Source: Pseudopyrenochaeta lycopersici (Eukaryota > Ascomycota > Dothideomycetes > Pleosporales > Pseudopyrenochaetaceae). From it: 64,000 nucleotides of DNA. The notes beneath the pieces were generated by a model. The model saw only the letters and a program-made list of their open reading frames with translations, ran no database searches and was not told the origin of the DNA. Position numbers and translations under genes: made by a program. How positions within the stretch are numbered: position 1 is the first letter of the stretch; each line of letters starts with the position of its first letter. Shown here piece after piece: positions 23,701-33,544 of the stretch. The DNA is taken from NCBI GenBank assembly GCA_003313425.1, contig NHZP01000083.1:83558-147557 (forward strand). The letters are read 5' to 3'.

Positions 23701-25495
23701 TTTGTTGGGGGACCAGGCCGAATTCCGCAGCGTCCAAAGGCCAGCCATCCAAGCGATTATGCAGCACAAGAGCCCAGTAGTAGCCATCATGGGCACAGGG
23801 GCCGGCAAGAGCGTGTTGTTCATGTTGCCAGCGTCGGTGTCCACCGGGGTGACGATCGTGATTGTTCCGTTGGTTGCATTGCGGTTCGACATGAAAGAGC
23901 GGTGCGAGCAGTTGGGCATTGTCAGTGCAGAATGGAACAGTCGACGGCCGCACGAGTCCGCGCAAGTCATGTTTGTAACGCCCGAGGCAGCGGTGGGCGA
24001 GATGTTTGGCGATTACATCACCCGACAGCGGTTGATAGGACGTTTGGATCGGATTGTGGTGGACGAGTGTCATGCCGTATTAGATTCGTTGGACGGTTTC
24101 CGTAGCCGGATGTTGAAGTTGAGAAGTTTGGTTCGAGTGGAGACACAGATGGTGTATTTAACGGCGACATTGCGGCCCAGCGAAGAGCAGCAGTTCATCG
24201 ACGTGATGGGATTACCGTCCAAGAGGCAGTGCCAGTGGTTCCGCGGACAGACGACGCGTAAGAACATCCGATATCGAGTACATGCGTACGACACAGCCGA
24301 CGAGCAGCAAGCAGTCCAGCATTTGGTGGAGGATTTGAAGAATAAGTACCCGTTGCCCGGCCAGGTTGTTGTGTATTGCGGTTTAGTGAAGCGAACAAAA
24401 GACATGGCCAAGAAGTTAGGGGCCGTTTGTTACCATCGGGAAGTTGGCAGTATCGAAGAGAAGAAGGAGATTGTCAAACAATTAACCAGTGGACAACAGC
24501 AGGTGTTCACAGCGACCAACGCGTTAGGGTTAGGGATCGATGCGCCGACGATCCGCGCGGTAGTTCACATAGGCACAATCCGCAAGATGCGGCATTACGC
24601 ACAAGAAAGTGGCCGGGCAGGGCGTGATGGTAAGCCGAGTGAGGCAATCATCATGCGAGGGTATCGGAAAACACGACAAGGGAGGGTGTATGGTAAGTTT
24701 GGCAAGGACGTGGAGGCAGAGATGCAGGATTTGATTGCGGGAGAGGGGTGTATGCGGAAGGTGATTGACCAGGCGATGGATGGGGCGGATGGAGTGGATG
24801 GGGTGGACACGCGGTGGGAGTGCGAGGAGGATGAGGAGCGGTGTCAACGTTGCGCGAGGCCAGGGGTAGGGAGGGCGCAGGAAGAGGAGTGGGTGACAGC
24901 AGAAAAGATGGAGTTTGAGCAGCAGGGCAGGGGGCGGAAATGGTTGGCGGAGCAAGAGATGGAGCGGCAGTGCAGAGAAGCAGCAGAGGTGGAGGCATTG
25001 GTGGAGTTGATGGAGGAGTGGCGGGTAGGGTGTCAGTTGTGCCGGGCGTGGGGGGAAGATGGAAGGGGACATGAGTTGGAGGATTGCGTTCACGAGCAGG
25101 CGGAGAACGCGCGAGAAGGGTGCGAGAGGTTCCAGAAGGATTGGATTTATGTTAAGTTTTCATGTTGTTATGATTGTAAATTGCCGCAGGCGTTATGCAG
25201 GAGTTTTGAGATGGATATCATGGATGGGGGGTACAGAAAAAAGGCAGGGAGAAGATGTCAGTACGAGGGCGTGTTGATGAAGACATTGGTAGTGGCGTTA
25301 ATGCGGGAGGTGTTTAAGGTTCCGGAGTTTTTTCACGGGGCGATAAAAGAGGATGGGGTTGCGGGGGGGTTGGGGTTTGAGGAGGACGAGGAGGACGAGG
25401 AGGACGAGGACGAGGTTGTTGGGGGACATTCCGGGCGATCGTGCAATGGGGGAGCGGGAGGAAGCGATGGGGAGGGATTGAAGGGAACAAGTTGA
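20732..25495 (+). CDS. Telomere-linked RecQ-type DNA helicase (TLH)
   Basis: 1587 residues in one intron-free frame. Subtelomeric RecQ-like helicases of this class are common next to fungal telomeres and are linked to recombination-based telomere upkeep. N-terminal zinc-finger-like segments: a partial one at C19...H33/H38 and a full C2H2 pair at C92, C95, H108, H113. Helicase core: Walker A GTGAGKS at 1021-1027, DECH box 1111-1114, YLTAT motif III, and motif VI QESGRAGRDG at 1291-1300. A Cys-rich tail and an acidic stretch (EEDEEDEEDEDE) end the protein. A TATATATTG box sits about 30 bp before the ATG at 20732. No RIP stops, so it looks functional. The call is firm; the cellular role is inferred from family and location. 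Confidence 0.92.
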   Translation: MEQFTSIFEYLPAQRIAVCKSHQQGVIKSQLKTHLDTKHQEYVRRTRWEIVEVVQAEASLQQWAMTQDEVVYPSPESSPLPHLPVYHDGLRCQQCPYVNRSIKRIQEHCRQEHGWKGDSRPKPGRPSGTRTMWATVSCQKFQNTSKMGRLFEVSAATEAQHTGDADVDVSRAIEESLVQATAQLEELEEKKNSTIQANDDRYDFSKWLDRAGWARHLKGLKRDWLLTMATKPTTKERALYEVCWAARMVMWRAQQASKASVVGLPAMMYINRREFGGKGNEKPFNAQQTGKTMVRYSNWWLEIISYIWRTHELPVVSSRNDDVEVEGKRPPYHISGRQDMWLQKIKMIVGRDQEEDWFEEMESDGEGDEERLDETQEEELEGHVLQFMLALLDHFLGDSEYTSALISGMAVLGISAEDGWLSPLVYTPKQAAIVNTSRMLVLYKSTQLRQQEVGKLMAEGWGAEDAKAMAPSHFHLVQEMAQRFMTLTDYNGKPTPIDYIQRLKAFGFHIRYNTNAEGVVDWNGDTLLYRNIRFSMPQMRSMIHGTMASTRQQIVRDLMLLQIDDEGAIAKDTTALPVIDWARLVDNAAEQRVGWSFMEDPRNKNATSVDDPKQWLAQRVQKEKAIQNSFIDVEVTRAALPRGGSVVWLRDRIQAYGQAMKEARHKLAALVHMTGGAPARATELVTVKYKNSANGDSRGIFIEDGLVVFVTKYHKNIGQSGNGKVIHRYLPREVGELVVYYLWFASPFWHQIEGAVRGKAVDTSAYMWEPQPEQGWQKPERKRRRGAESVQCRSKSAKRDSRCRSVGRASQDSWEEGAESGDDTEQPDDQQRPIELWNTNRVKHAMQKASLPHMGVKLNVQAWRHGTKAMYRRYIHNRAAVKAFLDADEDSDGSENEDEFFDIQTGHGSRMAGGIYGRPVTEAMFSVEAKRVGLRLASMEWHAFLQIPSTMSMKPRKGTQAAAARKEAVEEEYRRWKMMRLVDVDAELKNLLGDQAEFRSVQRPAIQAIMQHKSPVVAIMGTGAGKSVLFMLPASVSTGVTIVIVPLVALRFDMKERCEQLGIVSAEWNSRRPHESAQVMFVTPEAAVGEMFGDYITRQRLIGRLDRIVVDECHAVLDSLDGFRSRMLKLRSLVRVETQMVYLTATLRPSEEQQFIDVMGLPSKRQCQWFRGQTTRKNIRYRVHAYDTADEQQAVQHLVEDLKNKYPLPGQVVVYCGLVKRTKDMAKKLGAVCYHREVGSIEEKKEIVKQLTSGQQQVFTATNALGLGIDAPTIRAVVHIGTIRKMRHYAQESGRAGRDGKPSEAIIMRGYRKTRQGRVYGKFGKDVEAEMQDLIAGEGCMRKVIDQAMDGADGVDGVDTRWECEEDEERCQRCARPGVGRAQEEEWVTAEKMEFEQQGRGRKWLAEQEMERQCREAAEVEALVELMEEWRVGCQLCRAWGEDGRGHELEDCVHEQAENAREGCERFQKDWIYVKFSCCYDCKLPQALCRSFEMDIMDGGYRKKAGRRCQYEGVLMKTLVVALMREVFKVPEFFHGAIKEDGVAGGLGFEEDEEDEEDEDEVVGGHSGRSCNGGAGGSDGEGLKGTS

Positions 25496-25680
25496 GTTGG
25501 ATTATTGGGAGGATTGTTGGGTGTTTGAAGGGTTAGGGTCACGTGAGTGGCATGAGACCCCAGTGGGATCCGGAGTGACATTTTCAAAACAGTACAGTAT
25601 AACGTAATAGAGGCAGTAGCAGTACAGGGTTTGTAAGGGTGTAAGGAGTGTTTTTGATAGTTATTTGATAAGAGTTGGGG
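25496..25680. other. 3' flank of TLH gene
   Basis: G- and T-rich DNA directly after the helicase stop. No ORF and no clear polyadenylation signal seen. Confidence 0.3.
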
Positions 25681-25686
25681 TTAATG

Positions 25687-25970
25687 CCCGTACAATAATC
25701 CCAGGGAAGACGTAAACACCCGTACAAGAATTTGCAGGGGAGTAGAGGGAAGCCCGTACAAGGATTTAGGGGAGAAGGTAGATGTTCGTACAAGGATTGC
25801 AGAGAGAAGTGGGATGCCCGTATAAGAATTTACAGGAGAAGTTGGACGTCCGTACAAGGATTGTATGGAGTAGTTAAATAAGGGAGGGAGAGAGATTTGA
25901 AGAGTTGAATGAAGGGAGGGAAAGAGATTTAAAGGAGAGGAGGGGAATGCCCGTATAAGAATCCCAGGGG
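25687..25970. repeat. Degenerate 32-bp minisatellite (CCCGTACAAG unit)
   Basis: The motif CCCGTACAAGRATTT recurs at 25687, 25719, 25753, 25785, 25817 and 25849 with spacing 32-34 bp, and again near 25950. Each copy is followed by an AGGGGAG-like purine tail. The minus-strand ORFs here are by-products of this composition. Confidence 0.7.
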
Positions 25971-26600
25971 AGAGGTAACCCGTCCGGTGCAGAACGCGGA
26001 GCGTAACAGAGGGATGGGGGTTTGGGCCCGTAAGGTGTCATAAGAAGAAAGGAGGGGAAAGAGGGAGAGAAGGGGTACCCGAACCCGAAGGGCAGAGGAA
26101 ACCCGTAGGGTGTAATAGAAGGGGAGGCGTAAAAGGTAGGGTAAGTTCCGGCCCCAGCAGGGGCGGAAGTTACGGGCAACAAAGCGATATAAAAAACAGG
26201 GGTAAGTAAGGTAGGGTGGAGAGGGCAGCAAGGATGGAGGGCAAGAAAGGGTTGCAGAAGCAAGGTAAGAAGGTAGAGAGTGGGCGGACAGTAGGTAGAC
26301 GTTAGGTGCAGGTAGGAGGAGTTCCGGCGCCGTCAGGGACGGAATTTGGGAGTAGTAAGGAATAGTAAAGTTCCGTTCGGGCCGGAACCGAAATCAGAAA
26401 GGTAGCCCCGACCCGTTCAGTAGTATGTTGTAGCCGTAGAGAAGAGGCCCGTAGAGAAGACGAACAAGGCAGGTAGCCAGTTAGTGTAAGAGGAAAGGAG
26501 AAGAAGAGGGGAAACCGTCCGGTGTAGGAGAAATGAAGGGTTAGGCGGTGAGCCCGTCCGTGCAGGAAAAGAAGCCGAACACAGCGGGTTGGTAAGGATA
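25971..26600. other. G-rich spacer with GTTCCGGC / GCCGGAA motifs
   Basis: Related GTTCCGGC...GGCGGAA foldback-like blocks appear near 26145-26175, 26318-26345 and 26368-26390. No gene is supported. Confidence 0.35.
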
Positions 26601-28371
26601 TAAAGTAGAAAGAAGAGTTTGGATTATATTAGTAAAAGAAGGTTTAGGTTTTAAAGTAAGGCAGATTAGGAAAAAGTATAATGTTTTAATAAAGTAGATT
26701 GCAGGGGAAGAAGGCGAAGAAATGAGGATTAGGGTTTTAGAGGTAAAGAGAAGGTTAGAGTGGTAGGAAAGAGGTAAAGGGGAATGTTAAAAGCGAAAAA
26801 AAGGGAGAAGAGAGTTGTAGAGAAGAGAAAAGGGCGGTGAGAGTTGGGAGGACAGGTAAAGATGAAGTTAAAAAAGTTGTGAAAGGGAGGTAAGTAGAGA
26901 AAACAGGAGAAGGTAGAGAGAGTAGAGAAAGTAGAGTAGGAGAAAAGAGAAGAAGAGAAAGAAGAGAAAAGAAGAGTAAGATAAGAGTAAAAATAGAAGA
27001 AGGAAAGGGTAAAGTGGTAAAACGAGTTAGTTTGGTAAGAAAAGAAGAAAGGCAAAAAGGGTAAGAGTAAGTAGAAGAAAAGAGTAGTTTAGTAGTTAAA
27101 AGAGGGTTATAAAGAAAGAAGAGAGTAAGGGAGAGGTAGAGGGTAAGGGAGAAAGTAGAAGTGAGGGTTGTAGGGGCGTAGAAGGGTAGGGGAGAGGGTT
27201 AGAGTTAAAAGAAAGAGGTAAGGGGGAAGGTTAAAGAGAAGAAAAGAGAAGAAGAGGAGGAAAGAAAAGGTAGTAAGTGTTAGAAGAGGGGAAAGAGGTT
27301 GAGAGAGTGTAAGAGTAAGGGTTTGGAAGGTTAAAAGAGTTAGAGTCGTAGGAAAGGATAAGAAGGTAAGTTGAAAGAGAAAAAAGAGAAAAGAAAAAGA
27401 GTTGCAGGAAAGAGAAAAGAAGGTTAAAAGTAGAGGGAAAAGGGAAGGTAAGAGTTAGAAGGAGAAGTAGAGAGAAAGTAAAAGAAGTTTAACAAGGGAG
27501 GTAAGTTGTAAAAAGGAGAGAGTAGAGAAAGTAGAGTAGAGAAGAAGAGAAGAGGAAGGAAAAAAGTAAGTAGAGAGTAGGTGCAAGTGTGAGAGAGAAA
27601 GTAAAGAAAAGTAGAGGGGTAAAGTTGTAAAAGTCGTAGAAAAAAGAGAAAAGAAGAGTAAGAGAAGAGTAAAAAAAGGAGAAGGAAAAAGAGGAAAGAG
27701 TAAAAGGATAAGTTTAGTAAGAAAAGAGTAAATAGAAGAAAAGAGGGTTATGGTTTGAGAAGAGAGTAAGGGAGAGGGAGAGGGTAAAAAAAGAGAGGGT
27801 TATGGTTTTGAGAGAAAGAGAGTAAGGTTTAGAGAGGGAAAAGTAGGGAAAAGTAGAGAGTAGGGGAAAAGGAGTAAGTTAAAGAGAGAAGGTAAAAAGA
27901 AGTGTATAGTAAAGTAAAGGAGAAAAGAGAGAAGAGTAAAAAAAAAGTAGAAATAGAGAAGGGTTAGTTTAAGAGAGAAAGAGTTTAAAAAGAGAAGAGA
28001 GTTTTGTTAGATAGAAAAGGGAGAAGGAGGATAGAAGTGGGAGTAAAGGGTAGGAAAGAGAGGAGAAAGAAAGAGAGTAGAGGGTGAGGGAGAGTAAGAG
28101 TAAGGGTGAGGGAGAGTAAGAGTGAGGGTGAGGGAGAGTAAGAGTGAGGGTGAGGGAGGAGGAGAGGGTTAGGGTTTTAGAAGAAGGAGAGGGTTAAGGT
28201 TTTAAGAGAAGTAAGGGAAAGGGGTTAGAGAGAGGGAGAGAGAAGTTAAATAGTAGAAAGAAGAGTAAAAAAAGGATGAGGAAAAAGTAAGGTGTTTAGA
28301 GAAAGTAAGGTAGTAAGGAAAGAGTAAAGAAAGAGAAGAAAAAGAAGGGTTAGTTTTTTAAGAAAGGAGGG

Positions 28372-28472
28372 AGAGAGTAGAAGTTGGGAGAGAGTAGAAG
28401 TTAGGAGAGAGTAGAAGTTAGGAGAGAGTAGAAGTTGGGAGAGAGTAGAAGTTGGGAGAGAGTAGAAGTTGG
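28372..28472. repeat. 18-bp minisatellite, about 6 copies
   Basis: GGGAGAGAGTAGAAGTTG repeats head to tail with one-base variants (TTGG/TTAG). Confidence 0.85.
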
Positions 28473-28502
28473 GAGAGTTGGGGTTGTAGAAGTAAAAGGC
28501 AG

Positions 28503-28506
<4 letters not shown>

Positions 28507-28560
<54 letters not shown>
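28507..28560. repeat. (AAG)n microsatellite, about 18 copies
   Basis: Uninterrupted GAA/AAG triplets, a purine-purine tract able to form triplex DNA. Confidence 0.95.
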
Positions 28561-28562
<2 letters not shown>

Positions 28563-30529
28563 GGAGAGAGTGTAAGGGAAGAGAGGTAAACAGGCGGAAA
28601 AGTAGAGGTTTAAGAAGAGTAGGAAAAGAAAAGAGAGGTAGGAGTTAGGAGTAAAGAGTAGAGGAGAGAAAGTAGAAGTAAAGGGATGTAGGGGTTGAGA
28701 AGGGTTAGAGTAGTAAGAAAGGCAGGGAAAGAGTAAAAGGGGGAAGAAAGTGTAAGGGAGAGGGTTAGAGTTGTAGGAAAGGTTAAGGGGGTTAGTTAAA
28801 AAAGAGAAAAGAAGAGTAAAAGTAGAGGAAAAAGGGAAGGTAATAGTTAGAAGAAGAGGTAGAGAAAAAGTAAAAGAAGTTTAGAAAGGAAGGTAGGTTA
28901 TAAAAAGAAGAGAGTAGAGAGTATGTAGAAGTGTGAAAAAATAAGTAAAGAAAAGTAGGAGGAAAAAAAAAGTAGAGAGGTAAAGTTGTAAAGGTAGTAG
29001 GAAAAAGAGTAAAAAGAAGAAAAGAAGAAAAGAGGAAAGTAAGTAAAAAAGAAAAGAAAAAAGTTGAGGAAGAGAAGAGGAGGTGGAAGAAAAGGGTTGT
29101 TAAGAAGTAAAAGGGAGAGTTAAAAAGGAAGAAAAGAGTAAGGAAGAGAGGGAGAGGTTAAAAGGAGTAAGAGTGTAGTAGAGTAAGAAAGGGAGGGTTA
29201 GGGTTGTAAGAAGAGAGAAGTTTAAGTTTAAGGTAAAGGAAGGAGTTATAGAGAAGAAGGAGAGGGGGGAGGAAGGAGAAGAAAAGGGTAAAGAGTAGGA
29301 AAGAGAGGGTAAGCAAGTAAGGTAAGGTGTAAAGAGTTGGAAGTAGGGGTAAAGAAAAAGAGGGGAGGTAAAAGGTAAGAAAGAGAGGTAAAAGAGAGGG
29401 GGGGAGTTAGGTAGTAGAGGAGAGGAGTAAAAGAGAGAAAAGGGTAAAAAAAGAAGGGGTTGTAGTAGAGTTAAAAGGGAGTTAAAGGTGTAGGAGAAGT
29501 AGGTGTGAAGTTAGAAGAGTAGTAAAGGGTTAAGAAAGAAGGTAGTGAGGGTAGGAGAAAGGAAAAGAGGGAGAGGGTTAGGGTTTTAGAGGAGGAGAGG
29601 GTTAGGGTTTTAGAGGAGGAAAGGGTTAGGGTTTTAAGAGAAAGAGAGTAGGGGAAAAAGAGAGAGGTAAAGAGAGAAAGTAGAAGAAAAGAAGAGTAGA
29701 GTAAAGTAAAGAAGAGAAGAAAGGATAAGAGTAAGGAAAAAAAGTAGAAGAAGTAAAGAAAAAGAGAAGAGAGTTTTGTTAGAAAGGTAGAAGGAAGAGT
29801 AAAGAGTAGGAAAGGGAGGGAGAAAGAAAGAGGGAGAGGGTAAGGGTAAGGATGAGGGAGAGTAAGAGAGAGGTAGAGGGTGAGGGAGAGTAAGAGTGAG
29901 GGTAAGAGAGAGGGTAAGGGAGAGGTAGAGGGTGAGGGAGAGTAAGGGTAAGGGAGAGGGAGGGTAAGGGTAAGGGAGAGGGAGAGTAAGAGTAAGGGTA
30001 AGAGTGAGGGGGAGTGAGGGTGAGGGAGAGGTAGAGGGTGAGGGAGAGGGAGGGTAAGGGAGAGGGAAGGTAAGAGTAAGGGTGAGGGAGAGTAAGAGTA
30101 AGGGTAAGGGAGAGGGAGAGGGAGGGTAAGGGTAAGGGTAAGAGAGAGGTAGAGGGTAAGGGAGAGTGAGAGTAAGGGAGAGGGAGGGTAAGGGTAAGGG
30201 TTAGGGTTTTGAGAGAGAGAGAGGGTTAGGGTTTTAAGAGAGAGAGAGGGTTAGGGTTTTAAGAGAAAGAGAGGGTTAGGGTTTTGAGAGAAAGGTAGAG
30301 AGTAGTAAAGTAAGAGAAGAAGAAGGGGAGGAGAGGAAGGAGTAAGAAGAGTTAAGAAGAGAGTAGTTAAGTAGGTGGAAGTAGAGGGAGTTAGAGAGGT
30401 TTAGGGGTTTAGAAGAAAGAGAGGTAAAGTAAAGGGAAGTTTTTTGGAGGGAGGGTGTTTAAAAGAGTTTAAAAGGGTGAAAAGAGTGAAAAGGAGGTAG
30501 AAGAGAGAAGGGGGAGGGGTGTTGGGGGT

Positions 30530-30550
30530 GGATTAGGGTTAGGGTTAGGG
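30530..30550 (+). repeat. Internal telomeric repeat at the array's left junction
   Basis: GGATTAGGGTTAGGGTTAGG plus GTT: three TTAGGG units in the same orientation as the chromosome end. They abut the first cassette at TTCCTTTCACTAG, where every other cassette has TATATATGA immediately before TTCC. Confidence 0.9.
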
Positions 30551-30557
30551 TTCCTTT

Positions 30558-30780
30558 CACTAGAAAGTTGTCAAGTGGTCAGGAGCCTTGCGCTCGGGAC
30601 CACGACGGCTTTACTCTAAGCTCTGGCCGTGACTGGAGGGAACAGCGAAGCGTTAAACCACCTGGGGTTTAGGGCAAGAGACCCCGGTAAGCAAAGCATG
30701 ACATGGATATGTGAGTCAGATGACCATGGGTTGCCACTCTTTTTATCAATCAATCATTTGATTGGTCTATGAATATGGAC
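30558..30780 (+). ncRNA. Structured cassette RNA, copy 1
   Basis: First copy; its TATA and left inverted-repeat arm are replaced by telomere repeats. Stems: AACCACC/GGGGTT; GC-GAA-GC; CTCTGGCC/GGCAAGAG; GCAA..CATG/CATG..TTGC; AATCAA/TTGATT. Confidence 0.75.
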
Positions 30781-30919
30781 GTAGGGACTAGGCAGTCCGC
30801 TGCTCTCTAGGGACTAGCGTGTCTTGGCAAAGAACAGGATGGATATGCCTATATATAATAACAGAGAATCTGTTGCTACGGAGTGTGTTTTTATAGAACA
30901 CTTCTTTTACGATACTGTG

Positions 30920-31714
30920 ATGGAGTCACACGCTGGAGGCAGTAACGCGGTTATGGACGTTGGTGTACTGGGTGTCCACGTACGAAGTTGGCTGGACAGC
31001 CTTGTTGAAGGGGCTACTGTTCGTGTATTGTCACCATCTGACAATCACATGGAGTGGGTGCGGAGGCACATTCACAGTAAGTGGATACTTCCTTTCTTCT
31101 AGTTAGGGGGAGGTCCCCCAACTGACAGAGTAGTAGCGTTGGCGGAGTGCGGCGCGTCGGTCACGTGTGATGTGAAGTTCAATGGGGTTGTATCTTGGTG
31201 GATCACCAAGGAGAGCGGATGCCTTCCTACCCAGTGTGTGGAGGAACAGCACACGGGGTGTTTAAACGCTTATAAGGAACTGTGTGCACGTAGTGTTCCT
31301 AGGCAGGCACTTCTCATCTGGAAGGTGAGTTTGTTGAGGGACTTTACTGTACGTAGTATGGTTGTCTTTGCAGAGCTGTCAGTAGAGACATTGGATGTGT
31401 TGGCGCGCAGTTTGCTGTGCCATCTTCATACACGGCGTGGAGACCTCGTGCAGGCGGAGGAGGTCGATACGCTCTTTGACGCACTTGATCAAGGGCGATT
31501 TTCCAGTAGCGTTGGATGCGGGTGCACCTGGACTATGGAGTGTGATGACTGTGGACTGCTGTATGAAGGGCAGCCACGTTTTACTCGTTGTGATACGTTT
31601 AGTGGGATACGTTTAGGCGGAGAGAATAGGTGGTTTACTGGGCTCAGTGACGGAGCCGGTGTTGTAAAGCCTTCTAATCTCCCTTGGCTTAGTTGCGGAC
31701 GCTCTAGGTTGTAG
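30920..31714 (+). CDS. Cassette 1 array protein (WWxTKESG family), spliced
   Basis: Function unknown; 18 of 21 cassettes carry this family. Exons 30920-31076 and 31137-31714, 244 residues. The intron has GTAAGT, a CTGAC branch site and a TAG acceptor, and splits a codon after its first base, as in all members. Exon 1 ends in VRRHIH. Exon 2 has SWWITKESG, then C-x5-QHxxC, FAELSVETLDV, C-x-C-x5-C-x2-C in VGCGC...CDDC (probable metal site), RFTR, and C-terminal WFTGLSDGAG. No signal peptide or membrane segment, so probably intracellular. The ATG lies past the second TATA; longer upstream reading needs a non-ATG start inside the promoter. Apparently identical to the genes at 35674, 37256 and 57768. 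Confidence 0.72.
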
Positions 31715-32139
31715 TCTGTACTCTTGTTATGCAAGAGAGTACAGTTATGACGTTAAGTGTAGTTCTTTTGGTAAGGTTGCTGTTGTAGAGTTATTCTAAA
31801 CAGTGGGTTACGAATTAAAAGTAAGTACTTGTATGCATTATGTTTTTAGTTTTCTTTTCTTTCAAACTGAAAAAAATAGGAGTTGGGTAGAGCAATGTAT
31901 ACTGAGTATATTTTATAGGAGTAGAATAATAGAGGGTTTGTGACGCCGAGCTTAGTCATCGAGGGTGGGAGCCCTTCAGATGGAACATCGAATCTGCAGA
32001 AAAATTGGCTAAGTCCAATTTCCCTGTGGCTGACAGTCACGCAGGGTCACGTTAGCTGTGGCGCGGGGAGCGCAGACATGGGTCATGTTGGGGCACGGGC
32101 CCCCTCCGACAACTTTCGAGTGCTATATATGATTCCTTT

Positions 32140-32365
32140 CACTAGAAAGTTGTCAAGTGGTCAGGAGCCTTGCGCTCCTTGACCCCTGACACTTTACATT
32201 GTATGCGTTGCCACGACTGGAGGGAGTACCGAAGGGTTAGGCTCTTTAGAGGCTAGAGGCAAAAGCCCCTGTAAGCAAAGCAGAGCACGGACGTCGCGGG
32301 TCAGATGATCACTGCTTGCCCACTTTTCTCTCAATCAGTACTGTGATTGGTCTATGAACGTAGAC
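32140..32365 (+). ncRNA. Structured cassette RNA, copy 2
   Basis: Stems AGGAGC/GCTCCT, CC-GAA-GG, GGCTCT/AGAGGCT, AATCAG/TGATT and GTCTATG/GTAGAC. First TATA about 32123-32130. Confidence 0.75.
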
Positions 32366-32509
32366 AGCATGGAAGGGGCACATTATTGCCTGCTAGGGAC
32401 TAGTGTCTCTTGGCAAAGACAGCATAGACATCGACATATAAAAGAGGGGAGCCCCCTCCCCGCGCACGGAGTGTTCTACTTTGTGTAGTTTCATCTTTTC
32501 TACACTGCG

Positions 32510-33294
32510 ATGGCATCGCACACTGGGCAAGAGGCTGAGGCGGGTTTCGCTGGCACCCCTATCCTCCCATCGACGATAGATGGGCTGCAAGAAGGATCTT
32601 CTTGCGCGGTGTCGGTAGAGACAGAGGCAGAGTTTAACGTAGTGAGGGGTCACGTGCCGGGTAGGTGATCTCTTTGTGTCGTTGGCGATGGCAGTAGGGG
32701 AGCCTATCTGACATGAGTGCAGTATTCATGAAACGCGGTATTTCTCTCACTCTCTCCTTGGATTTGTCGGGGAGACAATCTTGGTGGGTGACCAAAGAGA
32801 GTGGACGGCTTCCTCGCGAATGCGTTTCTCAGAAGCACACGGAGTGTTTACAGTACCACAAGGAACTGTGTGCAGAGGGGGTTACCCGGCAGTCGCTCCT
32901 GGTCCTCAAGGTGGAGGCGCTCCATCAGGATAGGGTGGTGCGGAGCCATGTTACTTTTGCGAAGCTCTCGGTAGAGGTACTGGAGGTGGTTGTGCAGCGC
33001 GTCCTACCTCTTCTCGTATTGCCCTCCGGCAAGACGGCGGATGTCTCTGTTGTTACTACAGTGTTTTACGGGTTAGACCTTGGGTGTTATGGAACTTCCG
33101 TGGACTGCGGGTGCAAGCTCGATAAGCGTTGCAAAGAGTGCGAGTCAGTGTCTTATGAAAAACGGCGGTTTAATCGTTCAGAAGGATTTTCTTCTGTAAG
33201 GCCGGTGTCAAAGCTTTATTGGTTTATTAGGATCAGTGATGCAGTAGGGATAATGCAGCCGGAAGGAGAGCAGTGGTTAACGTGCCGGCTATGA
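32510..33294 (+). CDS. Cassette 2 array protein, spliced
   Basis: Exons 32510-32660 and 32723-33294, 240 residues. Intron of 62 nt: GTAGGT, branch TCTGACAT, acceptor GCAG. Exon 1 is the SVETEAE type ending VRGHVP. Exon 2: SWWVTKESG near residue 70, QKHTEC, LLVLKVEAL, FAKLSVEVLEVV, VDCGC...CKEC near 178-190, and WFIRISDAVG near the C-terminus. A typical member with all hallmark residues; function unknown. Confidence 0.72.
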
Positions 33295-33544
33295 AGAATA
33301 GGCAGGTTGTTATAGGAGGACGTATTCAGTCAGTGTCATGTCTTAGTAAGGGACCGGTGGCGCCTTTAAAGCTATGGTTATGGGTGTAGATTTTTGAATA
33401 GCAAGTATGTGTTGTATATGTCTTTTATTTTATTTATTTTCCTTGAAAATTGAGTTACTATTTAGTCTAATATATACTAACGTTATAATGTAGGGGTTAT
33501 ACGGCAGTAGGAAGAGTAACAAAGAATTTGTATGGCGGAGCTTG

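Larger units (their letters stand above)
26600..30528 (+). repeat. C-depleted purine-rich tract with degenerate telomere repeats
   Basis: Nearly 4 kb in which the plus strand is almost all A, G and some T, with extremely few C. This is the strand bias of the G-rich telomere strand. Sub-repeats: GGGTGAGGGAGAGTAAGA-like arrays (28080-28170, 29840-30200) and GAGGGTTAGGGTTTT blocks (about 29570-29640 and 30195-30295). The last contain telomere units separated by GA-rich spacers. The tract ends at a true TTAGGG stub. It looks like telomere-derived or telomere-adjacent satellite, not coding DNA. Confidence 0.75.

Noticed and set aside
24530..25587. Minus-strand Pro/Leu-rich ORFs opposite the helicase C-terminus
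   Set aside because: Shadow frames of a G-rich coding strand; no conserved domain.
26729..27055. Minus-strand Phe/Ser-rich ORF in the purine tract
   Set aside because: It is the simple complement of C-free AG-rich DNA; composition explains the open frame.
30824..30919. Longer starts for cassette 1, 4, 5 and 18 genes reading through the second TATA box
   Set aside because: That start codon is TTG and the added segment overlaps the TATATATAA promoter. The ATG at 30920 matches the start context of the other cassettes.
31395..31734. Plus- and minus-strand overlapping ORFs within each cassette gene
   Set aside because: They lie in other frames of the spliced family gene, are not shared across diverged members and use weak or non-ATG starts.
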